From Golubevia sp. BC0850 (taxonomy: Eukaryota > Basidiomycota > Exobasidiomycetes > Golubeviales > Golubeviaceae), in assembly GCA_012976225.1 (NCBI GenBank), contig JAAVVG010000005.1, positions 620,001-684,000 on the forward strand: a stretch of DNA of 64,000 bases, read 5' to 3'. The notes beneath the pieces were generated by a model. That model had not been told where the DNA came from. It saw only the letters and a program-made list of their open reading frames with translations, and did no database searches. A program made the position numbers and the translations under genes. This document shows positions 1 to 12,451 of this stretch, in pieces (position 1 is the first letter of the stretch; the number at the start of each line of letters is the position of its first letter).

Positions 1-48
1 TGAAGCCTGAAATATCGCATCCCAGGTCCACTTCTACATCAGTTCATC

Positions 49-1523
49 ATGTCTCTCAAGATTGGGCCGATCATCAACCTCAAATTGGGTAGCAGTTGCC
101 TCTCCTCCACCATCAATCGCAGCTTCAACCTTTGCAGGCCATTCTCTTCTTCTTCTTCCATCAAACTACCTAAAAACCTACGCAATGAACATCTATCGAT
201 TAGACTCTCACAGTCCAAGCTCCCATCATCCCACAACAATGCGCTCTCTGTTCTTCCATCTTTAAGGCGGATCGCAGTCACCTTTTCTTCCGAAAGGCAG
301 TTCTCTACCTCCACACGTTTCAAGCAAGAGCGGGAGCCTGATGGAAGAAAGGAACGCGAGCAGCAGTCCTTGAAAGAAACTCCGGATAGTCCGAGGAGCG
401 CTCTAAGCAAGGGAAACGAGAGGAAGGAGGAAGGAGGATTGGAAGAAGGAGCAGCTTCTTCTTCTGCCATTCCGAAAGCGAAGGTGAGAAGTATGAATAG
501 ATGCGTAATCTAAATCTTACGTCTCTGAGCTTAGATTTCATTTTCAAGAGGGAAGGTATCAAGGTCATAGCAGATGCGCGACTTGGGAGAAGCTCGGGCT
601 CAAAGCTGCTGCAGCTCTGTCGATCCAAGACTGGCATCGAAGATCATCTGGAATAAGAGCAGATCAGCAATTTAAATGAATGAAGCTTTTCGAGCTGCAG
701 GTTCAATTTGACCCGGATCCCACTCTCCCTCTTCCTCTCCTCCAGGCCATCGTTGAAGACATTCGAACAATTCCAAACCTTCTCACTCTAGCCAGAATTG
801 CTTCAACTCCATTCTTAGGATATATGATTCTAACTCATGACATGAAGTCAGCCACGGTTCTGCTCTTCTTTGCTGGCTTCACTGATCTTCTAGACGGATA
901 TCTAGCTCGAAAATGGAATTCTCACACCGTTTTTGGTTCGATTGCGGATCCAGCTGCCGACAAGATTTTAATGACTACGATGGTAGTTTGTTTAGCGAAA
1001 GGTGGATTGATGCCAGGTAAGCATCACATGCTCGAGAGCTTCAGTTCTTAAACAACAGAACACTCTAGTTCTGACTCCTCCCTCTCTTCTCCAATATCTC
1101 TTCTCGCCAGTACCTTTGGCAGCTATCATCCTCGGAAGAGACGTAGCTCTAATCATCTCCGCCTTCGTCATCCGGTTCAAATCTCTACCCCCTCCAAGAA
1201 CATTCTCACGATACTGGGATTTCACTCTTCCATCTGCCTCAGTTCATCCGACAACTCTATCCAAATACAACACCTTCCTTCAACTTCTTCTGGTCGGAGC
1301 TCTAACGGTCTTACCTGTATGTCCCACTGGGTTACAGGAAATGGTAAATGGCTATCCTCTAGATGGATTTATGTGGCTGGTAGCTCTGACGACGATCGCA
1401 AGTGGATTCTCATATCTTGGAGGTGGAGGGGCTAGACAAGTTGCTAACAACACCAATGTCGCTGGGAAGATGAGGGACCAATTGCAGAAGAAGTTGAAAG
1501 ATATTGGACAGAAGAAGGACTGA
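49..1523 (+). CDS. CRD1: Cardiolipin synthase, mitochondrial (CDP-alcohol phosphatidyltransferase)
   Basis: Likely joins CDP-diacylglycerol and phosphatidylglycerol to make cardiolipin in the mitochondrial inner membrane. Proposed exons are 49-483, 746-1016 and 1111-1523, giving 372 aa. The first exon codes for a Ser/Arg-rich, acid-poor N-terminus that fits a mitochondrial presequence. The catalytic domain starts with IPNLLTLARI and carries the complete CDP-alcohol phosphatidyltransferase signature (DLLDGYLAR, then G and two D in SIADPAADK, spacing D-x2-DG-x2-AR-x8-G-x3-D-x3-D). Hydrophobic segments follow up to FSYLGGG. Intron 1 is 262 nt, longer than most here, and could hide a small exon; direct joining at 483/746 keeps the frame. 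The domain call is firm; the N-terminal model is less so. Confidence 0.88.
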
Positions 1524-1686
1524 GATTGAACGCAAGACCATTTGTTGCTCCTTTGCCTCTACCCACATACAACACAAAGCATGTACTTGTATCCTTAGAC
1601 ATTGAACCCTATATGAAATTGAAATTTCGACAACAGAAACAACATAAATTTTTGGCTCTTGTGTCCATTCTGTGTCCTTTCTTCCA

Positions 1687-2961
1687 CTACTTCTTGAAAG
1701 TCATACCGTAACCGCCTCCAGGCTGTTCAGTGAATTGAAAATTGTTGGTAGACAGACCGAAGAAACCTTTGGTATCCGGACGCAAAGAATCGAAGAGAAA
1801 GGGGAAGCAAAGGAAGAAAAATGAGATTTGAACGCGAGAAAAGAACTTGAAGAGAAGTTCCCAAAATCGAACGAGCTGAAAACCAGACTCACCCAGCATA
1901 CTATCTCCAATTCCTTTCAATTTACCAAGCATTTCATCCTTCTCTTTCTTTCCAGCTTCATCGATTATCGGCGGAAGAGAATTCAGCTTTGCCCGAATCG
2001 TTGGTCTGAGAGAAGCTGGGGTGGTAGAAAGAGTTGAAAGAGTTTTGTAATCTACGTGGGACAGAGAAGGAAAAGCAAGAATACGAAGATGCCAAAGGGT
2101 TAGAGAGAGACCAGACCGGTTGAGGCTTTGATGAGTGGAAATTGAAGAGAAGCAGATCGAGAGGGATCTCTTACCTTCAAGAGCAGATGCCAAAGGTGAC
2201 CAACCTCCTCTCTTTTCGTTGGCGACAGCCCTACGATTTAGAGCTTTGACGTAGAAAGGGTCGTCCGCGAGAGCTTCATTGGACACAAAGAGGAGGTTTA
2301 AAGATATGGAGTCAGCGAGGCGCATAAGTTAAAACCATATCATTTGTGTTCTCACCTTCATTACACATCTCGACGGCCTTTTCGAACTCCTCCTGGGATC
2401 AGATGGGACGAAAGGAGAAGCAGGATGAGAACTCATGATCGTAGTAAGCTCTGTCAATGACATCGACTAACCAAATTCAAATAGCAAGCAGCAACATTAG
2501 CATACAAGACACTTCTAGTTTTCTTACATTCCATCTCCAAATCTTCATCATCTTTGATTTCTAGCTTTCTCACTTCTTCGCTTTTGGTTTCTTCGACTTC
2601 TTCGATTTCCACCTCTTTGGCCTTTCCTCTACCTTTTGGATCCATATCGTTGTCATCATTCAGCTCAATTTTATCTTCATCTTCAGTAGGAGGTTGAGAT
2701 CTTGGAGGTAAAATCGAGATAGCATCAAGGTATGAACTCAAAGCTTCATCAAGTCTCTTTGCTTCGAAATACGTGTTGCCTTGTTTCTTCAGGTGAGAGG
2801 CCTCCTCCAGTAAATCCTAAGACCAGACGTGAAGGGAGACAGACGTAAAGAGAGAAATAAAAAAGAGTCAATGAAATTAGAAATGAATGAAAGATTGCAA
2901 TGGGTCTAGCGTACAACGTCTCTGAATAAAGGCCCTCTCCCTCATTATCCGTATCCGTCAT
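1687..2961 (-). CDS. TTC1-like tetratricopeptide repeat protein
   Basis: A TPR adaptor resembling TTC1, a family linked to Hsp70/Hsp90 and G-protein partners. Exons, in transcription order: about 2961-2915, 2816-2472, 2392-2356, 2273-2175, 2051-1893 and 1766-1687. The TPR motifs are visible as KKQGNTYFEAKRLDEALSSY, YANVAACYLNL and FYVKALNRRAVANEK, followed by the TTC1-type C-terminus LGFFGLSTNNFQF. An acidic, Lys-rich insert lies inside the first TPR exon. All exons from the second onward join in phase (240 codons). The first exon does not: it reads correctly only if one base were added near 2930, so the start shown is provisional. It lies about 10 bp downstream of the DUS1 stop, on the same strand. 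Confidence 0.75.
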
Positions 2962-2970
2962 CTCTCATCT

Positions 2971-5034
2971 TCAACGCACTTTGAGTTTTTTAGGTTCCGG
3001 AGGACCCATACTTCCATCTTCAGCGCTTCTTTTTCCGCTTTCGAGAGTCAAATCGTCTGTAGAAGCTGAAGCGATGGAACTAGCTCCACTCATCACTTCA
3101 GGTCGACCATTCCGTTTCTCATCTTCGGCTTGAAGGTCTGCAGTATCGATCGGTCGTTCCAATTCCTCTAGTTTCCTAACATCTTTCATGCCTTGCCTGT
3201 CCTTTTCTCTTGAAGCTTCATCGACAGGAAGAAGTGGTGGTCGCAGATAAGGTTGAGCTAACCAATGTGGAAGAGTTGGAGGAGGAATTGGATTTGAAGA
3301 ACTTGAAGAAGGATCTGGAAGGTGAACTGAGGCTTCGAGAGCTTGAGCTGTGAGATTCGGGTCGTTTACCACTTTGAGATACTCTGGATTGTTCATGTCG
3401 GCCTGGAAAGAAGAAGCGAACGTATCGAGGGAGGGAGGAAAAAAGGTCAGTCGAGGCGGTTTCTGAGTTTGAGATTTCAGAAAACGGAAGGGCAAGGAGA
3501 GGAGCAAAAAAAGAACTCACCTCCAATCTTTCCTCCAACAGATTAACGAAAGCCCTATATTTAGCATATCTAGCTTCACCGTTGACCTTCACATCCAGAT
3601 GAGATTGACCAAGAACGGGTCTTAAATCCTGATGAATCATTAAAGCAGGTCTAGCCAATTTGAAAAGATGACCTTTAACAGCGCCATTAGACGCAGCATT
3701 ACTTTTCAGTCCTTGACAAATATCCAGATATTCATGACAAAGTTCTCCAATATAAGGTAATTTGAGATTCGGAGCATGAGGATAAAGTTTGGAAGGTCCT
3801 TCTAAAGATTCATCATCCTCTTTAGTGAAAATAGTAGGATTGTAAAGATTTCCCTCTGCACTCATAACCCCATCAGCCCCAGTAACTTTCAAAGCTTCCT
3901 CAACATCTTGAGCCAACAAAATATTTCCATTTGCGAAAACTGGAACCTTGACAGCTTTTTTAACAGCAGCGATTTTAGACCAATCTGCCAAACCAGATTT
4001 TTGACCTTTCATATCTCTAGTTCTACCATGAACGCTTATGATTTGGGCACCTGCTCTTTCCAACATTCTGGCATAAGCAACAGTTCTGGCTAAAGTTGGG
4101 AAAACTCTCATCTTAGCTGTGATTGGGATCTTGAGGTTTAAATGACAAACGTTGATCAAGGAGAAAATCAATGGCCAATCTTCTTGAAGGAAAGCTCCGT
4201 AATGACCTTTTCTTGCTATTCCTTGAGGGCATCCTAGATTCAAATCTACTGCATCGCAATGGTCTTGAACCGCTTCTGCTGATTCTAAGAGTTCGGCTGG
4301 GTCGTTTGCACAGAACTGAAGGGAAGGAAGATGAGAAGTGATGTTAGGATAAGAAGAGCGACATACGACTCCTCTGACAGTCTAATGATTCAACTCTCCA
4401 GCTCTGATATAGCTTCAGATGGTTTCTCAACAAAGATCCGGAAAGACTCGAGGACCTGTCAGTTCACTTCAGCTCCTGCTCCCTCCCAACTCTCACTCTC
4501 ACCACTCACCTGAACAATCAGATTCCTATCGGTATCCAACTTGTTCTCACTCTGCTCTCCTTCCTTCTTGATCTGCAAGCTAGTAGCACCATCTTCACCT
4601 TGCAAAGGAGCAAAGATCTGTTCGATGAATTTCACACTTCCAACCCTACCCTTTCCCTTTTTCTTCCCACCAGCACCTTGAGCTTCAGAATGTTTCAAAG
4701 AGGTGAAAACTTTAGCGTTGATCATTGGAGTATAAGCTAAATCGGCACCATGCCTTCTAGATAGAATTCTCCAAGGTAATTCAGATTGTTCTACCATTGG
4801 AGCTACAACTCTCTTTGGTTGACCAATGGATTTATAGAAATCATATCCTGAAAGTTTAGAATACTTTGGAGTTCCAGTTGGAGGGAAAGAATCTAAAGTT
4901 GGAATGGTTGAATCATCTAACAAAAGTGTTTCACTTGAAGGAGTTGATAATGAAGATGAAGAAGATGAGAATTCTTTAGAGTGGTAAGGTAGAGTTAAAG
5001 AAGCTGATGAAGATGAAGCTGAATTGGATGCCAT
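2971..5034 (-). CDS. DUS1: tRNA-dihydrouridine synthase (Dus1 type)
   Basis: FMN-dependent enzyme that reduces uridine to dihydrouridine in the D-loop of tRNAs. Exons 5034-4510, 4315-3521 and 3402-2971 give 583 aa. After a Ser-rich N-terminus come [14 protein letters not shown] (FMN-binding start of the barrel), [10 protein letters not shown], then [20 protein letters not shown] with the expected catalytic Cys, [37 protein letters not shown] and [16 protein letters not shown] low-complexity acidic/basic C-terminal tail follows and ends in KKLKVR, a possible nuclear signal. An in-frame upstream ATG at 5196 exists; the ATG at 5034 was preferred because the family-like sequence follows it. It diverges from SLX1 with about 165 bp between starts. 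Confidence 0.92.
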
Positions 5035-5199
5035 CTTCAAATAGATTGATGAAAAGGCAGTCGTGAATCCTTTACTCAAAAAGAAAGATCGTAAAGCCAG
5101 CTTGACTCGAAATCGATACAATTTAAGGGGAGGTTGGGTCAAGATGAGAGAAGATATCTCTGTGACCTCTCTCCCACTGTGACCATCGATTATCATAGA

Positions 5200-7453
5200 A
5201 TGGCACGATCTTCAGTTACAAGTCATTCTATTCCATCTTTCTACGTTTGCTATCTTTTGAGGTCTTACTCAGTAAGTGCCTCTCTGACTCTCTCTCTCTC
5301 TTTCTCTCTATGCCTCCCTCCTTCGTTCTCATTCTCGTCTATCCTTTCCTTTCTATTCTCCCTTCCAGTCTCCGAATTCCTCTCGAACCTACATTGGATC
5401 TACACCAGATCCTCGAAGAAGGAAGAGGCAACACAATGGACAACTTAAGCAAGGCGCTGCTCGAACTCACAGTTACAGACCTTGGGACATGGACTTCATC
5501 GTCTGTAATTTCCCCAGCAAAATCGCTGCTCTACAGGTAAGAACTTGAAATCCTTCATGCTCTTTTCATATATAAGTGACTCCAGTCTCCGTATGAGAGC
5601 ATTAGAACTTCCTTCTGTGAAAAGCTTCCAAACATTGCCCCTTCCTTCCCCACCTCCCTCCGATCCATTTCCATCTGTTTAAATTTCTCGTTCTTTGGAC
5701 CTCTTGTGAATTTTCCAACTCAAAAGTTCGAATGGGCCTGGCAAAAACCTCAACTTTCTCGACATCTCCGAACTCATCCACCTCCAAACTTCGATTCAAC
5801 CAAAACCTTCATACCAAAACCAATTTTCCCTTCCACTTCAACTTCGCGTACTCGAAAAGGTAGAACCCGAACTCATACAAAAGGGAGTCCTCAAGCTAGG
5901 ATTTTGGTAGCAAGAGCTTTACTTCTCTCGGAACCTTTTTGTCATTGGGGTTTAAAAGTGGTTTGCTTTTCAGAATGGAGCTGGGGTGCTTGGATGAATC
6001 TAGAATTAGAATCTTCTTCAAATCAATTAGGTGCTTCTGATGAAGTTGAGAGGACTATGACTAGGATATCCAGGTCGGGAAAACTGTTACCTCCTTCAAA
6101 TCTTTCACCTTATGTGGTTTGTGATTTTCAAGGAGTTGATGGAAATAGGAAACCGTTTTTGGAAATGTCTGACAAAGGGAAAAAGGAAATTGGTTTACTT
6201 GAGGAGAGGAAACTAGTTGGTTTACCGACAAGTTCAAAGGGAAAATCTAAAGCTAAGGAAGATGTGGTTGGGAATTGGAATGAAAGTTTACCACTTCAAT
6301 CATCTGCTAAAGGAATGGGAACTAGTTGGAAAGAACTGAGAGAAGCTCCAACTTATCCTCGAATTGCAATTGAAAGTGGAAATGAGAGTGGGAGTGGGAA
6401 TGGGAGGAAGAGGTTGGGAACTGAGGAGAATATTGAGTCGTTGGAAGAAACTCAGTGGAGGGGAAAATTACCGAGAGTGCCTTTGGATGATGGTGAGTTC
6501 CTTGAATGAATCGAAATTGGTTCAGAGAGTATATGTATGAGATGACAACTAACAGCTGAACCGAACCTTCTCTTCTGTCGTCCTTCTTCAGACAATATCA
6601 CAGCTCTTCAATTTCGACGATTTCTCTCCTTCCTCGAAAGTCAATCGATTGCTTTAGAAGATCTTGAAACGACTTCTAACTCTTCGGCAACTAAGCTTAC
6701 TGGTAGTTGTGGTTCCTGCGGGAAGGGAATCGACCTGAAAGTGAGGCTGAACTCTAGAGATTGTGACTTCTAGTTTACACCCTGTTGACCTTCTCTTTCT
6801 CTTCTCACTTCCAGGATCACCTCTCCTATTCTCTCTGTCCAGCTCCATACAAGTCGTTAGACCCTGTTCCAGGGAACAGAATCCGTAACACCTCGATTCC
6901 CATCGAAGACTCTCACTGCAATTCCATTTTCCACCTAGAATGTCTAGCCAAAGATTTTCTATCCACAACTTCTACTTCTTCAAATCCACTTCAACTTCTA
7001 CCTACTCATGGTTCATGCCCTCACAAATCATGTTCCTCATCTCAAACCCTTTGGTCAGATGTGATCCGATCAATCTTCAGAAGAAAGGAATTCTACGAAA
7101 AGGATTTAGTTCAAAGAACCAGCATTTCAGATAAGAATCGAGCTCGAGAGGAAAAGAAAGCAGTTGAAAGATTGGAGAAAGAGAGAAAGAAAGTTGAAAG
7201 AGAAAGGGTTAGAGAAGAGAAGAAAAGAGAGAAAGAATTAGAAAAGTTGGAGAAGAAAGGGAAGAAGACTAAGGCTACGAGTAGCTCAAAGAGCAAAGTT
7301 CAAGATGATGAAGAGGATAGAATTTGGGATTCTGATTCTGATGAGGTGGGTCAGAAAGAGTTGAGAGGATCGAAATCTAAAGCTCAGACAGTTAGACCTG
7401 TGCCTGCAGCTCGCAAGACAAATGGCACGAATCAAATTATAGACCTCACTTGA
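5200..7453 (+). CDS. SLX1: Structure-specific endonuclease subunit SLX1 (GIY-YIG)
   Basis: Catalytic subunit of the SLX1-SLX4 nuclease, which cuts branched DNA such as 5' flaps and Holliday junctions. Exons 5200-5271, 5369-5536, 5727-6492, 6592-6740 and 6815-7453 give 597 aa. The GIY-YIG domain is spread over exons 1-3: YVCYLLRS, then [45 protein letters not shown] and [14 protein letters not shown]. The C-terminal zinc-binding region has CGSCGK, CPAPYK, HLECLA and CPHKSC. The protein is longer than typical SLX1 (about 300-400 aa) because of a Ser/Lys-rich insert in exon 3 and a Glu/Lys-rich coiled-coil-like tail. Every junction preserves phase. It converges on RCE1. Confidence 0.93.
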
Positions 7454-8041
7454 AAGATTCATGAGCTGCAAATTGGATTGCTCATGGGATGTTTGACAGA
7501 TCTGTACTTGTATACTTCATTTGAATAGGAGAAGGAGAAAAGCGTCGGCAGGTCTCGACTTCCTTCGTTCCAAGTCTCTCCCCAATGTTTTATCTTGACC
7601 TCTTTCTTGCTCTCAATGATGTAAGACTGTGAACTCAGCACTGACATGGTTACCAGTACCACGCAGTACCACCCTCCGAACGAGAACCTCTTATTTTCTC
7701 GATCTCCTTTCCGAGGTCCAAAGACGATTCGCCGCCATGTTGACAATGGCAGAGACGTAATCCTTCAAAACGACAGAAGCGAAGATCCAAGATTTACGTT
7801 ACGAGAAAGTTGGGAAACATCTTCGTCGACCCACTTGAGATGAGCAGCTTTCTGTTCTTCGGCAGAATACAAGGAGCGAAATGAATGAGCAGGAAAAGAT
7901 TCGAAAGCAAAAGAAGTGGCTCATGTACAAGAATAAAAGGAAAACATCAAGAAACCGCGACACAATCGATTTACAAACACAGCCAAAGCCGAGAAAAGAG
8001 AGGGAAGTAGCTTCAGAAGGAGATCAGAGGAACATCAACCA
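7454..8041. other. Convergent intergenic region, no supportable gene
   Basis: This 588-bp stretch lies between the 3' ends of SLX1 and RCE1 and should hold both 3' UTRs. Short open frames exist on both strands, for example a hydrophobic stretch on the minus strand near 7650-7750, but none has an ATG in good context, a recognisable domain or a convincing splice structure. Confidence 0.5.
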
Positions 8042-9650
8042 TCATCGACGAGCCTGTGGCAACCAATATACCGAACCTCCAAAATGGTTTGGATTAGTCA
8101 AAGGAAATAGAAGGTAACTGAAAGAAAGGATTCCAACTACATGAGAGATGTAGATAGCTTTGGTTGGAAAGTGGGAAAATTATCAGGTCAGTTTCAGGTC
8201 CAGAGGTTGAGCGAGGGGGAAAAGAGGGGGGGGGGTTACCTACAGATTTTCCTATTAGTATGCCATTCGGCAGCTCTGAATGGGTTTGGTAAGCCCATAA
8301 CATTGCAAAAGATATGAGCTGAAAGTGGAGCTAGAACGTTTCCTGTAGTATAAGATCCAGAGAAATTGGAAAGCTTTAGTCACTCTCGACACCTTTGGAG
8401 GCGGAACCAAGAAAACTTACCGGTTCTCATGAACAAGAAACTAGCATACCATCCGAAAATGGAAGTGTAAGCTAATTGAACAGCTAGGGAAGGGAGAGGA
8501 AGAATGGAGAGCTTGTTACGAGGATCGTTTTAAAGAGAGAGAGGTTTCAAGAGAGAGAGGGAAACACTCACCAGCAGACAGAGCTCCCTCCTTCAAAGCC
8601 TTTTGAGTCCTACCACCTCCAACATAAACCTCCCAAGCATGATGTAAATGAGCCAAACCGAAATACAAAGGAGTTGTGAAAATCATTTTGGTCTTGTTTA
8701 AACCTGAAAAGAAGGCTGTTGAGAGTGTACAGGATCTGAAAACTAGTTCTTCTGTTATTGGACCCTGTCAAACGAAAGATAGAAAAGATGATCCAGGAGA
8801 ATTCTATGAGCCTTTCAAAAGGAGGTCAAGGGTTGTTCATTGTCTCGATCAAATGGGGAAGAGGCGAAAAATACTCACCACAACGAAATTCCTAATCCCC
8901 TGTAAAGTAGTGAACTTGGATGTGACATCCCTTTTATAATCAAAGGCTTTTTGACCAGGTAATTCATTTTCTAGGAAAGAGACGTAGAGTGGACCTAAGT
9001 AGAGACTGGTAGTCAAAGCTAGAGGATAGAAGATGACTGGTAGAAGGTGATCCACTATGTAAGAAGATAGTGATGGATTGAATGGAAGTACCGAAGATGT
9101 TAAGAGAGAAGGTTGAGGTAATGGTAGACCTAAGTAGGTAAGGAGAGAGATGGCTGAGAAGATAGGGGGCTGAGAGAGAGAGGAAGATGATTAGGATTGG
9201 AGGTTAAGAGGCTGCGAGAGAATACAGTTGAGTCTTTCTAACAGATTCCATTTGATTAAGAATGGAAATCTATTTCACTTTTCCAACCAATCATTTAGGA
9301 AGTGGCCTTGATTTCACAGTCACCTTCGTCGACCCGAGAATGCTGATGGGAATGTTGTTACTAACCTGACCCTTTACTACACCTTTCCAAGCCAAACCAG
9401 CCATTGTACCAAGACAACCCAAAGCAGTTACGATAGAAACAGTTTTCAACCTTGCCTTTATGACGACTGGGCTATTCTTTGTTAACTGTAAACCATCTTG
9501 ATCTTTCACTGCTTTTGAATGACCGATTCTAGTGTTGGTAGAAATGTAAAATCCTCCAACGTAAGACAAAGTTAAAAGCGAACTTGATAAAATCGTTTGG
9601 TAAATTGGAATTGGGAATGCCAATGGTGAAAGTGGTGGCAATGGTAGCAT
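8042..9650 (-). CDS. RCE1: CAAX prenyl protease 2 (Rce1-type endopeptidase)
   Basis: ER-membrane protease that removes the AAX tripeptide from prenylated CAAX proteins such as Ras. Six exons: 9650-9366, 9169-8879, 8764-8572, 8483-8421, 8342-8244 and 8136-8042, giving 341 aa. The N-terminus has the family-like LSYVGGFYIS and VVIKARLKTVSIV. The catalytic core has GPITEELVFRSC with the Glu-Glu pair, FGLAHLHHAWE and SAHIFCNVMGLP (His and Asn positions). Several hydrophobic segments match a polytopic membrane protein. The length is close to human RCE1. A run of ten G residues at 8226-8235 lies in the last intron, next to its donor. It diverges from the SET-domain gene across 82 bp. Confidence 0.93.
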
Positions 9651-9732
9651 CCCGATTCGCTAGCAGGTGTTGTTCTCAGAGAAGTGGTTGCAAACTTTCT
9701 TCTTCTTGACAGACCCACCAACACCATCATCA

Positions 9733-12168
9733 ATGACGTCCATTCCACAATACACGAATCAGGAAGAACTGAAATTGTTGAGCTTATTTCAATCTTCTGG
9801 TGGAATTATTTCAAGTAAATGTGCCATTTCACATTTCGCTGGAATGGGAAGAGGATTCACTGCAAGACAGGATGTTCAATCCGATGAACTTTTATTCTCA
9901 ATTCCAAGACATTTACTTTTGAATATCAACACTTCTCAATTATCTTCAATCTGTAAAGATGCAGATCAAGATTTAATCTCCAATACAAGTAATAACAGTG
10001 ACGTTATGATGATTGACATTCAACAGAATCCAAATGGGAAACACAAAGAGAAAGAGAGCCCACTTACATGGGAACTCATCAAAAGAAAAGGTGGTTGGGC
10101 TGCTCTCATTTTGAGTATCATGTGGGAAAATTGGAGAGTTTCTGAGAATGGAAGAAAGGATTGGGAGGGAATCAATGCGAACAGAATGGAACCTTGGACT
10201 ACTGAAAGTAAAGAAGATGCAGATGGGGATGGAATGGATGAGCACAAAAATGCAAGGTTTAGAGAGATTGAAAGACCCAAAGGAAATCAGGAATGGGGAG
10301 CTTATTTGGATATCTTACCCAAAAGCTACGATACTCCTATGTTTTGGGAACTGAAGGAATTGAAGGAATTGGAAGGTACAAATGTTATTGGTGAGTTGTC
10401 CATCTTCTTCTTTTGTAGAAACCTTTTCTGATCCTTTTTTCTCGCTTTGTCAATTGATGTTCAACTCTCTCTCTCTCTCTCTTGTTCTTCTAGACAAAGT
10501 CGGAAGATCAGAAATGGATCAAACTTATTATGACCTAGTTTTACCTTACGTTGAATCGAGACCTTCAATCTTCTTTGGTTCTTCCAGTTCAAATTCAAAT
10601 TCGATCCATGAGATTGTTAGAGAATTTTACAGTTTGGAAATGTATCATCGAATGGGTAGCGCTATCCTTTCAAGAAGTTTTCACGTTGAGAAACCTGGAA
10701 GCGAAGAAGAAGAAGAAGAAGAAGAAGAGGCAGACGATACTGTTGAAAATGAGAATGAGGTGGAACAAGGAGATCAGAGCAAGGAAGTGGAAGGAGAGAC
10801 GAAAGGCGAAGGAGAAGGAGAGGTAGAAGGAGAAGAAGATGGTGATGACAGTGATGATGAAGAGGATCCGGATCAAGAGGTGAGTTTAGTAGCCTTTGAG
10901 CTTCAGGGTGTAGGATCATCTGAATGAAAGTGAAAGCTAGACTGACACTTTCCTTTCTTATTCGCCCCATCCTCCCATCTCTGATCTAATACAGCAACTC
11001 GAAGACATCTCTCTTGTCCCGATGGCAGATCTTCTCAATGCCAAATATGAATCAGATAACGTGAGCACCCCTCGAGCAGCAGGATTGAACATGTTTGGTG
11101 GGAACCCTTCCAGAGCAGTCTTGGAACTTCATCGAGCGGAAAGGTTGGGAGGGGAAGCGGGAAGGGTGAGCATCGTCACTCCCTTTTCCCCTCGCCCGTC
11201 TCCTTTACTTCTGCTCTTCAAGAATCAAGTGGCTTAACATCTCTTCACCTCTTCCCTCCTTTCCAATCGGCTCAAAGGCTCGACTTTTCTACAAAGCTCT
11301 AACCTTAGAAATGAGAGCTACTAAACCTATCAAAGCTGGTGAACAAATCTTTAACACTTATGGTAATCCACCGAATTCAGATTTACTGCGAAGGTACTCT
11401 CACGTAGATGAACCTAATGGAAATGACATCGTCGAGTTAACTGCTTCTAATTTGGTTCAAGGAGCTGTGAATTGTTTACTTTCTTCAACAAATCAAGATG
11501 AACGAGAATTGAAATCTCAAGCTTTAAAGACTATTCTTTCTGAGAGATTAGAATGGGCTTGTGAATTCTCTCTTTTAGATGATACTTTTATACTGACTTA
11601 TCCTTTTCCACCTTCGATTCAAGAACCTTATTTAACTGGAAGTGAAACTGAAGGGAAATTGAGTAACAAGGATTTTAGAAGAGCTTGTAAAATTGATAGT
11701 GAGAAAGAAAAAGGGAACTTATCAAGCGAATTGATCATAGCTTCTAGATTTTTGTTAATGTCAAAAGAAAGTTTCAAGAAGTTTCAGAAAAAACAATCTT
11801 TACCTAAAGCTGAGATCGATTCTATAGAATCGGTAGATGAGAAAGAAAGGGACATTTCAATTGCTGAATTGATTTGTGAAGCTATTAAAGATAGAAGTAA
11901 GAAATATGAGACGGAGTTGGAATTTGATGAGGAAAGACTTTATGGAAATGAGAGATTGATGGTTAAGGATGAGAAGGATGAGAAAGTTAGAAAGGCCTTG
12001 GTGGTTAGAGTTGGAGAGAAAAGGATTTTGAGAGATAATTGTTTGTTGTTTGGATTTGTAAAGAGGGAAGTTGATAAGGAAATTGAGAAGAGAGAGAAGA
12101 AAAAGAGTGGGAGTAAGAAACGTGGGGGTGGGAAGGAAGAAGGGGGTGGGAAGAGGAGGAAGGCTTGA
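9733..12168 (+). CDS. SET-domain protein lysine methyltransferase (SETD6/Rkm4-like)
   Basis: Probable SAM-dependent lysine methyltransferase of the Rubisco-LSMT-like SET group, whose fungal members (Rkm1-4) methylate ribosomal proteins. Exons 9733-10390, 10494-10879, 10995-11165 and 11278-12168 give 701 aa. N-terminal signals are GMGRGFTARQDV and LLFSIPRHLLLN. After an inserted Glu/Asp-rich tract (about 10700-10880) come LVPMADLLNA, LFYKALTLEMRATKPIKAGE and the SET-closing FNTYGNPPNSDLLRRY, followed by a Rubisco-substrate-binding-like C-terminal domain. The C-terminus is a Lys/Arg/Gly-rich tail that could be nuclear or nucleolar. Which Rkm/SETD subgroup it belongs to is an inference from layout; the SET call is firm. 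Confidence 0.87.
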
Positions 12169-12451
12169 TAGTGACTTTTTGTTGCATTCATCAAAGACCT
12201 CTTTACAATGCCTAAAATTGTTCTAATTATTCATTCAAGGTTCTCGTTCTTCTAACGACGATTCCAACGTTCAAGGGGTGCATGGCCGAAAGGGGAATGG
12301 ACGCGCTCGTGCTTATCAAAGCACTCGATTTTTGGAACGACTTCTCGATCTCCACTCAAATTCTTCTCGAACAGGTACTCATCTTCATCATCTTCCAATG
12401 TGCACTTCTTGCTCTCCTACCAATTCTTGCAGTAGTAGCATTTGCTCAGAC

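Noticed and set aside
7459-7843. Possible small genes on either strand between SLX1 and RCE1
   Set aside because: No ATG in good context, no domain, and no in-phase intron; best read as 3' UTR sequence.
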